This document shows, one piece after another, positions 7,935-15,070 of a stretch of DNA of 64,000 bases. Source of the stretch: Streptomyces aurantiogriseus (GTDB lineage: Bacteria; Actinomycetota; Actinomycetes; Streptomycetales; Streptomycetaceae); NCBI RefSeq assembly GCF_014649375.1, contig NZ_BMSX01000022.1, positions 62,001 through 126,000 of the forward strand. The letters are read 5' to 3'. Each line of letters starts with the position of its first letter. The first letter of the stretch is position 1. A program made the translations under genes and the position numbers. The notes below the pieces were generated by a model, which saw only the letters and a list, made by a program, of their open reading frames with translations, was not told the origin of the DNA and ran no database searches.

Positions 7935-9152
7935 ATGACGTCCTCATCCGCCGACAGCGGCATCCGGCCCTTCCGCCTCGACGTACCCCAGAGCGACCTC
8001 GACGACCTGTACGCACGCCTCGACCGGACCCGCTGGCCCGAGGGACTGCCCGCGACGGGCTGGGCGTACGGCGTGCCCACGGGCTATCTGCGGGAGCTGG
8101 TGGAGTACTGGCGGCACGCGTACGACTGGCGTGCCGCGGAGGCCCGGCTGAACGAGTGGCCGCAGTTCACGACCACGATCGACGGGGCGAACGTCCACTT
8201 CGCGCACGTGCGCTCCCCCGAACCGCACGCCACCCCGCTGGTGATCACCCATGGCTGGCCGGGGTCGATCGTCGAGTTCCTCGACGTGGTGGGCCCGTTG
8301 ACGGATCCGGCGGCATACGGCGGGGATCCGGCCGACGCGTTCCATGTCGTCGTACCGAGCATCCCCGGTTTCGGGCTGTCCGGCCCGGTCGCGGAGAGCG
8401 GCTGGGAGGCGGGCCGGGTCGCCGACGCATGGGCCGAGCTGATGTCCCGGCTCGGCTACGAGCGGTTCGGGGCACAGGGCGGCGACTGGGGCGCGGCCAT
8501 CTCCCGCGAGCTGGGCCGCGCGCACCCCGACCGGGTGATCGGCGTGCACCTGAACCTGCTGCCGGGGGCGCAGGCCACGAAAGAGCCCACGCCCGAGGAA
8601 CTCGACGCGCTGAGTCCCGAGGAGCGGGAGCGGACGCTGACCTCGTGGCGCCGCTGGGCCGCCTTCTCGGCGGAGGGCATCGGCTACTACCACCAGCAGG
8701 CCACTCGGCCGCAGACGCTGGCGTACGGGCTCAGTGACTCGCCGGTGGGTCAACTCGCCTGGATCATCGAGAAGTTCCGGGAGTGGACGGACTCCGAGGA
8801 GCTGCCCGAGGAGGCCGTGGACCGGGACCGGCTGCTGACCAACGTGATGCTCTACTGGCTGACCGGGACGGCCGGTTCGTCCGCGCGGATCTACTACGAG
8901 CGGCAGCACACCACCACCGGCCGCCTCGCCGCGCCGAGGGAGCCGTCGCCTGCGCCGACGGCGCTCGCGCTCTTCCCGGCGGAGCCGCAGATCCCGCTCC
9001 GGCGCAAGGCGGAGCGCACGGAGAACCTCGTGCGGTGGACGGAGTTCGACCGGGGCGGGCACTTCGCGGCGATGGAGGAGCCGGACCTGCTGGTGGGCGA
9101 TGTGCGGGCGTTCTTCCGGGAGTTGAGGGAGAAGGGGATCGGCGCCGGCTGA
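7935..9152 (+). CDS. Epoxide hydrolase (EHN + alpha/beta hydrolase)
   Basis: A 405-residue protein with the N-terminal EHN domain (FRLDVPQSDLDDLYARLDRTRWPE), an oxyanion HGWPGS motif and the nucleophile elbow GGDWGA with Asp184 as nucleophile. A C-terminal GGHFAAMEEP supplies the catalytic His. This is the layout of microsomal-type epoxide hydrolases, which turn epoxides into vicinal diols through an Asp-ester intermediate. Length is normal. The ATG at 7935 was chosen because the conserved EHN domain starts about ten residues later. The substrate may be a xenobiotic or a secondary-metabolite epoxide. Confidence 0.88.
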   Translation: MTSSSADSGIRPFRLDVPQSDLDDLYARLDRTRWPEGLPATGWAYGVPTGYLRELVEYWRHAYDWRAAEARLNEWPQFTTTIDGANVHFAHVRSPEPHATPLVITHGWPGSIVEFLDVVGPLTDPAAYGGDPADAFHVVVPSIPGFGLSGPVAESGWEAGRVADAWAELMSRLGYERFGAQGGDWGAAISRELGRAHPDRVIGVHLNLLPGAQATKEPTPEELDALSPEERERTLTSWRRWAAFSAEGIGYYHQQATRPQTLAYGLSDSPVGQLAWIIEKFREWTDSEELPEEAVDRDRLLTNVMLYWLTGTAGSSARIYYERQHTTTGRLAAPREPSPAPTALALFPAEPQIPLRRKAERTENLVRWTEFDRGGHFAAMEEPDLLVGDVRAFFRELREKGIGAG

Positions 9153-9168
9153 GCACCGGCGGGGCCGC

Positions 9169-9198
9169 TCTGCCCTCGGCGAATCTGCCGAGGGCAGG
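9169..9198 (+). promoter_or_regulatory. Tandem PopR-type boxes upstream of clpP3
   Basis: Two adjacent 15-bp sites: TCTGCC-CTC-GGCGAA (9169-9183) and TCTGCC-GAG-GGCAGG (9184-9198). Both fit the palindrome TCTGCC-N3-GGCAGA, which I recall as the PopR target before clpP3 in Streptomyces lividans; the right site has one mismatch. Together they also form a perfect 11-bp inverted repeat (9170-9180 with 9187-9197). They lie about 90 bases before the clpP3 start. Confidence 0.65.
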
Positions 9199-9286
9199 GA
9201 AATCCGCCGCTGGGCCGGTCACGGGTCGAGGGTGGAGGCAGCGCGGCACACGACGATGCCGCACCCAGCCTCGACAAGGAGCGCCC

Positions 9287-9940
9287 ATGTCTCCCCGCAC
9301 CGCCGGCCACGCGCCGGCCCTGCTGCCCCGGGCCGAGGAGGGCGACACCCCTCCCTCCCGCTTCGACGACCAGCTAGCCGCCCAACTCCTGGGCCAGCGC
9401 ATCGTGTTGCTCGGCACACAGGTCGACGAGGTCTCCGCGAACCGGGTCTGCGCACAGCTGCTCATCCTGTCGGCGGAGGACCCGCGCACCGACATCAGCC
9501 TGTACATCAACAGCCCGGGCGGGTCGGTCCACGCGGGCCTGGCCATCTACGACACGATGCAGCTGATCCCCAACGACGTCTCCACGCTCGCCATGGGATT
9601 CGCGGCCAGCATGGGCCAGTTCCTGCTGAGCGTCGGCGCGCCCGGCAAGCGGTACGCCCTGCCGAACGCGCGGATCATGATGCACCAGCCGTCGGCCGGG
9701 ATCGGCGGCACCACCGCGGACATCGAGATCCAGGCGGAGAACCTGGAGTTCACCAAGCGGACCATCGAGCGCATCACCGCCGAGCACACCGGCCAGTCCC
9801 CGGAGACCATCTCCCGGGACGGCGACCGGGACCGCTGGTTCACGGCCGAGGAAGCCAGGGAGTACGGCATGGTGGACCGGGTCGTGGAGTCGCTGGCCGA
9901 CGTCCGCCCGGCCGCCTCGAAGCGACGGATGGGGCTGTGA
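9287..9940 (+). CDS. clpP3: ATP-dependent Clp protease proteolytic subunit ClpP3
   Basis: A 217-residue ClpP peptidase. The catalytic triad is intact: Ser108 in GFAASMGQ, His133 in RIMMHQP and an Asp in the SRDGDRDRW segment (about 178). INSPGGSVHAGLAIYDTM and the C-terminal handle are typical. The barrel acts with an AAA+ unfoldase (ClpC or ClpX) in the cytoplasm. It is followed after one base by clpP4, and popR lies convergently beyond, which identifies the pair as the second clp operon of Streptomyces, normally induced when ClpP1/P2 fails. The ATG at 9287 has AAGGA upstream. Confidence 0.9.
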   Translation: MSPRTAGHAPALLPRAEEGDTPPSRFDDQLAAQLLGQRIVLLGTQVDEVSANRVCAQLLILSAEDPRTDISLYINSPGGSVHAGLAIYDTMQLIPNDVSTLAMGFAASMGQFLLSVGAPGKRYALPNARIMMHQPSAGIGGTTADIEIQAENLEFTKRTIERITAEHTGQSPETISRDGDRDRWFTAEEAREYGMVDRVVESLADVRPAASKRRMGL

Positions 9941-9941
9941 C

Positions 9942-10544
9942 ATGGGGAGCTACACGATTCCGAACGTCGTCGAGCGGACCGCGCAGGGCGAGCGGTCGTA
10001 CGACGTGTTCAGCCGGCTGCTGTCGGAGCGGATCATCTTCCTCGGCACCGAGATCGACGACGGGATCGCCAACGTCGTCATCGCGCAACTCCTCCATCTG
10101 GAGTCGGCGGCACCGGAGAGCGAGATCGCGATCTACATCAACTCGCCCGGCGGCTCGTTCACCTCGCTGATGGCGATCTACGACACGATGACGTTCGTGC
10201 AGGCGCCGATCTCCACGGTCTGCGTCGGGCAGGCGGCCTCGACGGCTGCCGTGCTGCTGGCCGGCGGGGATCCGGGGCGGCGGTTCGTGCTGGAGCACGC
10301 GCGCGTGCTGCTCGGCCAGCCGGCCAGCGGAGGCCGGCAGGGCACGGTCTCCGACCTCGCGCTCCAGGCCAAGGAGATGGTCCGCATCCGCGCCCAGGTC
10401 GAGGAGGTGCTCGCCCGGCACACCCCCCACGACGTCACGACCCTGCGCGCGGACATGGACCGCGACAAGGTGTTCACCGCCCCGGAGGCCGTGGCGTACG
10501 GCCTGGCCGACGAGGTGGTGAGCCGGCGCCCCGTACGGGTCTGA
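9942..10544 (+). CDS. clpP4: ClpP4 subunit lacking the catalytic histidine
   Basis: A 200-residue ClpP homologue one base downstream of clpP3. The fold motifs INSPGGSFTSLMAIYDTM and VGQAASTAAVL (Ser100) are present, and an Asp is kept in ADMDRDKVF. However, the segment that should read MHQP reads LLGQP: codon GGC gives Gly125 where the catalytic His belongs. On its own this subunit should not cleave peptides, so it may serve a structural or activating role in a mixed ClpP3/ClpP4 ring. The gene is otherwise full-length with normal codon use, so decay is unlikely. Confidence 0.88.
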   Translation: MGSYTIPNVVERTAQGERSYDVFSRLLSERIIFLGTEIDDGIANVVIAQLLHLESAAPESEIAIYINSPGGSFTSLMAIYDTMTFVQAPISTVCVGQAASTAAVLLAGGDPGRRFVLEHARVLLGQPASGGRQGTVSDLALQAKEMVRIRAQVEEVLARHTPHDVTTLRADMDRDKVFTAPEAVAYGLADEVVSRRPVRV

Positions 10545-10567
10545 GACGCCGGCCCGTGCCCGTGGTG

Positions 10568-10972
10568 TCAGGCGGCCAGGCAGAGCCCGTCGTACGACGA
10601 CGTGGTCGCCGTACGGCTCGCGTGGGCGTGCCGGCCGGTCAGCCGGACGAGTTCGCCCTGGGCCCGCGCCAGGAGGTCTCCGAGGCCCAGGCCGAGGGCG
10701 TGGGCGGCGGCCGCGAGGACCTCCGAGGAGGCCTCCTTGCGGCCGCGCTCCACCTCCGACAGATACGGCATGGAGATGCGGGCCGCGTCGGCGACGTCCT
10801 TCAACGTGCGCTCCTGAGCCTGGCGTTCGCGGCGCAGGACGTCGCCGACGAGGTCGCGCCAGAGGGGCTCTCTCGGGGTGGGCGGCCGGTCGGCGGGGCG
10901 GGCGGTTCCCGGGCGTTCGGCCGAGGGACGCAGCGGGATCACGCGGGCTTGGTTCGGCGCTTGGTTGCTCAC
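10568..10972 (-). CDS. popR: XRE-family regulator PopR (or ClgR-like) with C-terminal degron
   Basis: A 134-residue regulator with one helix-turn-helix (LKDVADAARISMPYLSEVERGRKEAS, residues about 57-82). The C-terminus is LCLAA, like the alanine tails through which PopR and ClgR are themselves degraded by Clp protease. Adjacency to clpP3-clpP4 and the paired boxes before clpP3 favour PopR, which activates that operon when ClpP activity is low. The GTG at 10972 has GGGAGGG upstream. The gene is convergent with clpP4, 23 bases away. Confidence 0.78.
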   Translation of the reverse strand: MSNQAPNQARVIPLRPSAERPGTARPADRPPTPREPLWRDLVGDVLRRERQAQERTLKDVADAARISMPYLSEVERGRKEASSEVLAAAAHALGLGLGDLLARAQGELVRLTGRHAHASRTATTSSYDGLCLAA

Positions 10973-11101
10973 CCTCCCAGCCTAGGAGCGGCGGCCGCCA
11001 CGGGAAGGGCCCGGCGTTCCGCCCTCAGGGAAAATCCCGGCCCGCACGCGGTGCGTGCCGGGAGACACTGGTCGGGACTGGTCACGGAAGGGGCGTATCC
11101 G

Positions 11102-11881
11102 ATGCTGCGGGACACATTCGACACGGTCGCGGAACGCTACGACCGGGCTCGGCCCTCCTATCCCCCTCCTCTGGTGGGGCAGTTGGCCCGGAGCGCGGGG
11201 CTCGGGCCGAGCAGCAGGGTGCTGGAGATCGGCCCGGGAACGGGGCAGTTGACGCGTCCGCTGGCGGAGACGGGCTGCCGGCTGACGGCGGTCGAACTGG
11301 GCCCGTCGCTGGCGGCCGTGGCCCGGCGGAACCTCGACGCCTTCCCGCAGGTGGACGTCGCCGTCGCCGACTTCGAGCGCTGGCCGCTGCCCGCCGAGCC
11401 CTTCGACCTGGTGGTCAGCGCGACCGCGTTCCACTGGATCGACCCGGCGCTGCGCGTCGCCAAGACCGCCGACGCGCTGCGTCCGGGCGGTCTCCTGGCG
11501 CTGGTGACGACCCATCACGTCAAGGGCGGCAGCGTGGAGTTCTTCGCCGACGCCCAGGGCTGCTACGAGCGCTGGGACCCGGCGACCCCGCCCGGGCTGC
11601 GCCTCGAACCCGAGGACGACATCGCCTCCGACACGCGGGAGTTGACCCTCGGATCGCGCTACGAGGACGTCACCGTCCACCGTCACGCCCAGGAGGTGAC
11701 GTACTCGGCGGACGCGTACATCGAGGTCCTGCTGACCTACTCGGGCCACCTCGCGCTCGACGAGCCCGCCCGCCGGGGTCTGCTGGCGTGCATCCGGAAC
11801 CTCATCGAGAACCGGTACGGCGGCAGTGTCACCAAGCGCTACCTCCACGAGCTCATCACCGCCCGGCGCACAGCGGGGTGA
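11102..11881 (+). CDS. Class I SAM-dependent methyltransferase
   Basis: A 259-residue protein. Motif I reads VLEIGPGTGQLT (about residues 40-51), the acidic residue after beta-2 is in TAVELG, and motif II/III contains FDLVVSATAFHWID and LRPGGLLALV. This is the methyltransferase type 11 layout, using S-adenosylmethionine; the acceptor is unknown. The ATG at 11102 follows GGAAGGGG and starts the conserved DTFDTVAERYDRARPSYP segment. Its 3' end abuts a DUF664 remnant on the other strand. Confidence 0.82.
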   Translation: MLRDTFDTVAERYDRARPSYPPPLVGQLARSAGLGPSSRVLEIGPGTGQLTRPLAETGCRLTAVELGPSLAAVARRNLDAFPQVDVAVADFERWPLPAEPFDLVVSATAFHWIDPALRVAKTADALRPGGLLALVTTHHVKGGSVEFFADAQGCYERWDPATPPGLRLEPEDDIASDTRELTLGSRYEDVTVHRHAQEVTYSADAYIEVLLTYSGHLALDEPARRGLLACIRNLIENRYGGSVTKRYLHELITARRTAG

Positions 11882-12060
11882 GCCCTGCCGGCCGACCTGC
11901 CCGTCGATCCGCTCGCACAGGAAGTCGGCGTGGCCGTTGTGCCGGGCGTACTCCTCGATCATGTGCACCAGCACCTCCTGGAGCGCGATCGGCTCCTCGT
12001 CGTCGGCCCGCCGCGGCTGCCGGGCGTCTCCACGGGTTTCGGCCGCTCGGAAACTCGGTG
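11882..12060 (-). pseudogene. Remnant of a DUF664/DinB-family gene (C-terminal part)
   Basis: Reading the minus strand, this stretch gives FRAAETRGDARQPRRADDEE and then LVHMIEEYARHNGHADFL and ERIDGQVGR. HMIEEYARHNGHAD is the hallmark C-terminal motif of DUF664 (mycothiol-dependent DinB-like) proteins. No start codon or N-terminal domain precedes it, and the original stop is not in place: the frame runs on into the antisense of the methyltransferase gene. This is the degraded tail of a gene of about 170 codons. An intact paralogue lies at 23327-23842. Confidence 0.65.
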
Positions 12061-12061
12061 C

Positions 12062-12086
12062 GCATGTGCCGGCCGACTCGGGGTAT
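12062..12086 (+). promoter_or_regulatory. Candidate SigB-type promoter before the sigma-factor gene
   Basis: GCAT (12062-12065), 15 bases, then GGGTAT (12081-12086). This fits the GNNT-N14-16-GGGTAY pattern of Streptomyces SigB-family promoters and lies 85 bases before the start of a SigB-family gene, which would imply autoregulation. The match is short, so it is tentative. Confidence 0.4.
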
Positions 12087-12171
12087 TCGCCCCGTGAGCG
12101 GGCCTGCACATCGGGTCCGCTCACGGACCGGGAAGAGCAGACGTCGCACCGTGACTTTCTTGGGAGAGGTA

Positions 12172-13059
12172 ATGCACACCGCCGTGATCGGGTCGGAGGC
12201 ACAGGTCGTCGAGGACACCGCCGGGACCGGTACGGGTGGCGCACCGCTGCCGGGAGTCGAGGACCCGAGGAGCGTGGCCCCCCGCGACGCACGTGAGCTG
12301 TCCCGTCAGTTCTTCCAGCGGCTGACGGAACTCGAGGAGGGCACGCACGAGTACCAGTACGCGCGCAACACCCTCATCGAGATGAACATGTCGCTCGTGC
12401 GGTTCGCGGCCGGACGCTTCCGGGGCCGCGGCGACGACATGGAGGACATCGTCCAGACCGGGATGATCGGCCTGATCAAGGCCATCGACCGGTTCGAGAT
12501 CTCACGCGAGGTGGAGTTCACCTCGTTCGCGCTGCCCTACATCGTCGGTGAGATCAAGCGCTTCTTCCGGGACACGACGTGGGCGGTGCACGTGCCGCGG
12601 CGGCTGCAGGAGCTGCGCGTCGAGCTGGCCAAGGCGCGCGACGAGCTCGCCAGCCGGCTGGACCGGGAGCCGACGGTGGCGGAGCTGGCCACCCTGATGA
12701 ACCTCTCCGAGAACGAGGTGATCGAGGCGCAGATCGCCTCCAACGGCTACAACTCCTCCTCGCTCGACGCCGCGCTCACCGGCGACGGCCCCGAGAGCGG
12801 CGAGGCGGTCCTGGCCGACTTCATCGGGGTGGAGGAGGACGGGCTGCGGCTCGTCGAGGACTTCCAGTCACTCGCCCCGCTCATGGCCGAACTCAGTGAA
12901 CGCGACCGGCAGATCATCCACATGCGCTTCGTGGAGGAGGCCACCCAGGCGGAGATCGGCGAGCGGCTCGGTTGCTCCCAGATGCACGTGTCCCGCCTCA
13001 TCAAGCGGATCATCACGCGGCTGCGCCAGGGGATGCTGGGCGAACTCGGCTGCGCCTGA
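12172..13059 (+). CDS. SigB/SigF-family RNA polymerase sigma factor
   Basis: A 295-residue group 3 sigma factor. Region 2 reads NMSLVRFAAGRFRGRGDDMEDIVQTGMIGLIKAIDRFE with EFTSFALPYIVGEIKRFFRD. Region 3 starts HVPRRLQELRVELAKARDEL. Region 4 is SERDRQIIHMRFVEEATQAEIGERLGCSQMHVSRLIKRI. The lengths and the GEIKRFFRDTTW motif are those of Streptomyces stress and osmotic SigB paralogues; which paralogue cannot be told. The ATG at 12172 follows GGGAGAGGT. An RsbW-type kinase gene is convergent, its stop 42 bases away, and may encode its anti-sigma factor. Confidence 0.9.
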   Translation: MHTAVIGSEAQVVEDTAGTGTGGAPLPGVEDPRSVAPRDARELSRQFFQRLTELEEGTHEYQYARNTLIEMNMSLVRFAAGRFRGRGDDMEDIVQTGMIGLIKAIDRFEISREVEFTSFALPYIVGEIKRFFRDTTWAVHVPRRLQELRVELAKARDELASRLDREPTVAELATLMNLSENEVIEAQIASNGYNSSSLDAALTGDGPESGEAVLADFIGVEEDGLRLVEDFQSLAPLMAELSERDRQIIHMRFVEEATQAEIGERLGCSQMHVSRLIKRIITRLRQGMLGELGCA

Positions 13060-13102
13060 GCCGGTGAGCCGTGGGGCGGGCCGCCCCACGGCTCACCGGC
13101 TC
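13058..13102. terminator. Bidirectional terminator covering two stop codons
   Basis: A perfect 22-bp inverted repeat (13058-13079 with 13081-13102) around a single central base, with no mismatch. Its left arm begins inside the TGA of the sigma-factor gene, and its right arm contains two of the three bases of the stop codon of the convergent kinase gene. It can act as a terminator for both transcripts. No T-run follows on either side, which is common in Streptomyces. Confidence 0.85.
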
Positions 13103-13556
13103 AGTTCCGTACGAGCCTGACCACGGCGCTGACGCGCTTGCCGACCGGCACGCGCTCCGCGGTCACCTCCGTCGCGAGCGCGTGCACGATCTCCAGGCCG
13201 TGTCGGCCGACGCGCTGGGGATCCTTGGGGAACCGCAGGGGCAGCGCGTCGCTGCTGTCGTAGACGGACACCGTCACCGAGGCGTCCGTGCCCTCCAGTT
13301 CCAGGATGTACGGGCCGTTGCTGTGCCGGTCGGCGTTGGTCACCAGTTCGCTGACGACCAGCAGCACCTCGCCGTCGGCGCGCTCGTCGACGGTGGCACA
13401 CCACTCCGTGCGGAGCTGGTCGACGAAGTGCGCGGCGAAGGTGCGTGCCTCGGCGATCGACCCGGGTTCACCGGTGTAGTGCGCCGCTCGCCGTAGCGGT
13501 TCCACGGGTACGTCGAAACCAGTCGGTATCACTGCCCCGTCCAGGTGCTCGATCAT
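13101..13556 (-). CDS. RsbW-like ATP-binding protein (putative anti-sigma factor)
   Basis: A 151-residue HATPase_c_2 protein. The N box ELVTNADRHSNG (about residues 69-80) and the G1 region GRHGLEIV (about 117-124) mark a GHKL ATP-binding kinase fold without a histidine-kinase dimerisation domain. Such proteins bind SigB-type sigma factors and phosphorylate anti-anti-sigma factors. Its convergent position next to a SigB-family gene makes a regulatory link plausible, though Streptomyces genomes hold dozens of these. The ATG at 13556 is the first start. Confidence 0.78.
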   Translation of the reverse strand: MIEHLDGAVIPTGFDVPVEPLRRAAHYTGEPGSIAEARTFAAHFVDQLRTEWCATVDERADGEVLLVVSELVTNADRHSNGPYILELEGTDASVTVSVYDSSDALPLRFPKDPQRVGRHGLEIVHALATEVTAERVPVGKRVSAVVRLVRN

Positions 13557-13664
13557 GCGTTTCTCTCTCGGAGGCCGGACTGGCCGGACGCTGCTGCACC
13601 TGTGCTCGTACCCCGTGCCGGGCCGCGCAGTCCCCCGCCTTCGGTCGCGCGGCCATGGGCTGCC

Positions 13665-14912
13665 TCACAGGGAGGGTGGACCGCTGGGGGCCTCCGGAGC
13701 GGCGGAGTCGGGGACCGACCGGGTGAGCGTGTCGGTCGTCGGCGGGGCCTCCGGCGGCGAGGGGGCCTCGGTCTCCGGCGGGCTCGTCGGCTCCGGGCTC
13801 GGGGGCGGCGACGTCTCCGGGGAGGGCTGCTCCGGGCTCGGCGGCGGCGAGGAGGGGCCGGCCGGCGTAGGCGATTCGGGACTCCCGGACGTCGCCGGGC
13901 CGGTGTGGTCCGTCGGGCTCGATGGGCTCGTCGGCTTCGACGGGCTCGTGGGCGAGCTCGGCAGGGAGACGCTCGCGGACGGTTTGGGCGGGTTCACCGG
14001 CGGCTTGGTGGGGCGGTCCTTGTCGCAGTCGGTGTCGCCCCGGTGGCGGGCGATCCAGCCGTCGTCGTGGGGGTCGTAGAGCACGAAGACCTTGACGACG
14101 CTCGTCGAGGGCGTGACCACGACGACGTTCGAGGGCCGGTACGACGGCCAGGAGTCGCCGGTGAGCGTGGGCGTGGTCGGCTGGGCGACCGGCGGGGTCA
14201 GCGGGTTGCCGCAGGCGCAGCGGACCCGGGGCACGCCGTGTCCGTCGACGAGGACGGCGGTGCCGGCCTGCAGGACGGCCTGGTAGCTGGTGGCGGCGCT
14301 GTCGCGGTAGCCGTGGTTGGTGACACGGGTGTCCATGCGGAGCTGGACCGGGGTGAGGGAGCGCAGGTGGGCGGGGACCTGGGTGGGGTCCACACCGGCG
14401 ACGGAAGCGAACGCGTCGTTCTTGGCGGGGGCCTGCTGGAGGAACCTGATCTGCTTCTCGACGTCGCAGGCGGCGACGTTGCGGGTGCCGCCGTACAGGC
14501 CGCCGGCTCCGCCGTCGACGCCCCGGACGACGTTCGCGGACTCCGCGGTGGTCGCCGTGGCGGTGGAGGTGGGCGGGGCCGCTCCGGTGGAGGGGGTGAA
14601 GGGGTCCGGGCCGGTCTTGCCCGCGGCCTGGAGGAAGACCTCGCTCTTGCGGCCGGAGCCGCCTCCGTCGGTGCGGGTCAGGGCGAAGGCGAGTGCCACC
14701 ACGACCAGCACGGCGGTGGTGATCAGGGCGATGCGCGGTGCGGACTTCCACCACGGCCGGGAGGGCTCGGGCGTACCGCCCGGGACCGCCCCGCCCGTGG
14801 GGCCGCCGGGCGGCCGGGAGGGTGGTCCGGAGGGCGGTGGCGGGGAGGAGCCCGACAGGGGCCCGGAGGGCGGCCCTGTGGGGCGGCCGGGGGACGGAGG
14901 TTCGACGCTCAC
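13665..14912 (-). CDS. DUF6777-type membrane-anchored proline-rich protein
   Basis: A 415-residue protein. The N-terminus (residues 1 to about 55) is Pro/Gly-rich and cytoplasmic; one membrane helix follows (IALITTAVLVVVALAFAL). Next is a globular extracellular domain with VFLQAAGKTGPDPFTPST, GGLYGGTRNVAACD and CACGNPL segments, and a long Pro/Ser/Thr-rich tail. Four Cys in the outer domain could form disulfides. I recognise the domain as DUF6777; its function is unknown. The GTG at 14912 after GGGAGT was chosen. The gene is divergent from the streptophobe gene. Confidence 0.72.
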   Translation of the reverse strand: MSVEPPSPGRPTGPPSGPLSGSSPPPPSGPPSRPPGGPTGGAVPGGTPEPSRPWWKSAPRIALITTAVLVVVALAFALTRTDGGGSGRKSEVFLQAAGKTGPDPFTPSTGAAPPTSTATATTAESANVVRGVDGGAGGLYGGTRNVAACDVEKQIRFLQQAPAKNDAFASVAGVDPTQVPAHLRSLTPVQLRMDTRVTNHGYRDSAATSYQAVLQAGTAVLVDGHGVPRVRCACGNPLTPPVAQPTTPTLTGDSWPSYRPSNVVVVTPSTSVVKVFVLYDPHDDGWIARHRGDTDCDKDRPTKPPVNPPKPSASVSLPSSPTSPSKPTSPSSPTDHTGPATSGSPESPTPAGPSSPPPSPEQPSPETSPPPSPEPTSPPETEAPSPPEAPPTTDTLTRSVPDSAAPEAPSGPPSL

Positions 14913-14949
14913 AGGAACTCCCGACGTGGGTCTCCGCGGCTTTTTGCAG

Positions 14950-14974
14950 GTTATGCGATGTTTTGCTCCATAAC
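14950..14974. promoter_or_regulatory. Inverted repeat in a divergent promoter region
   Basis: GTTATG (14950-14955), 13 bases, CATAAC (14969-14974), in an AT-rich island (TTTTTGCAGG...GTTTTGCTCC) between the divergent DUF6777 and streptophobe genes. It may be an operator or the -10 elements of two facing promoters. Confidence 0.35.
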
Positions 14975-15070
14975 GCCACCATTGTGTGCCCCGGCGGGGT
15001 CGCACCCGCAAGCGGACGCGGACGGCGCTCCCGGCAGGCGCGTGGGACGGGTGCTGCTTAGCGTGGCAGG

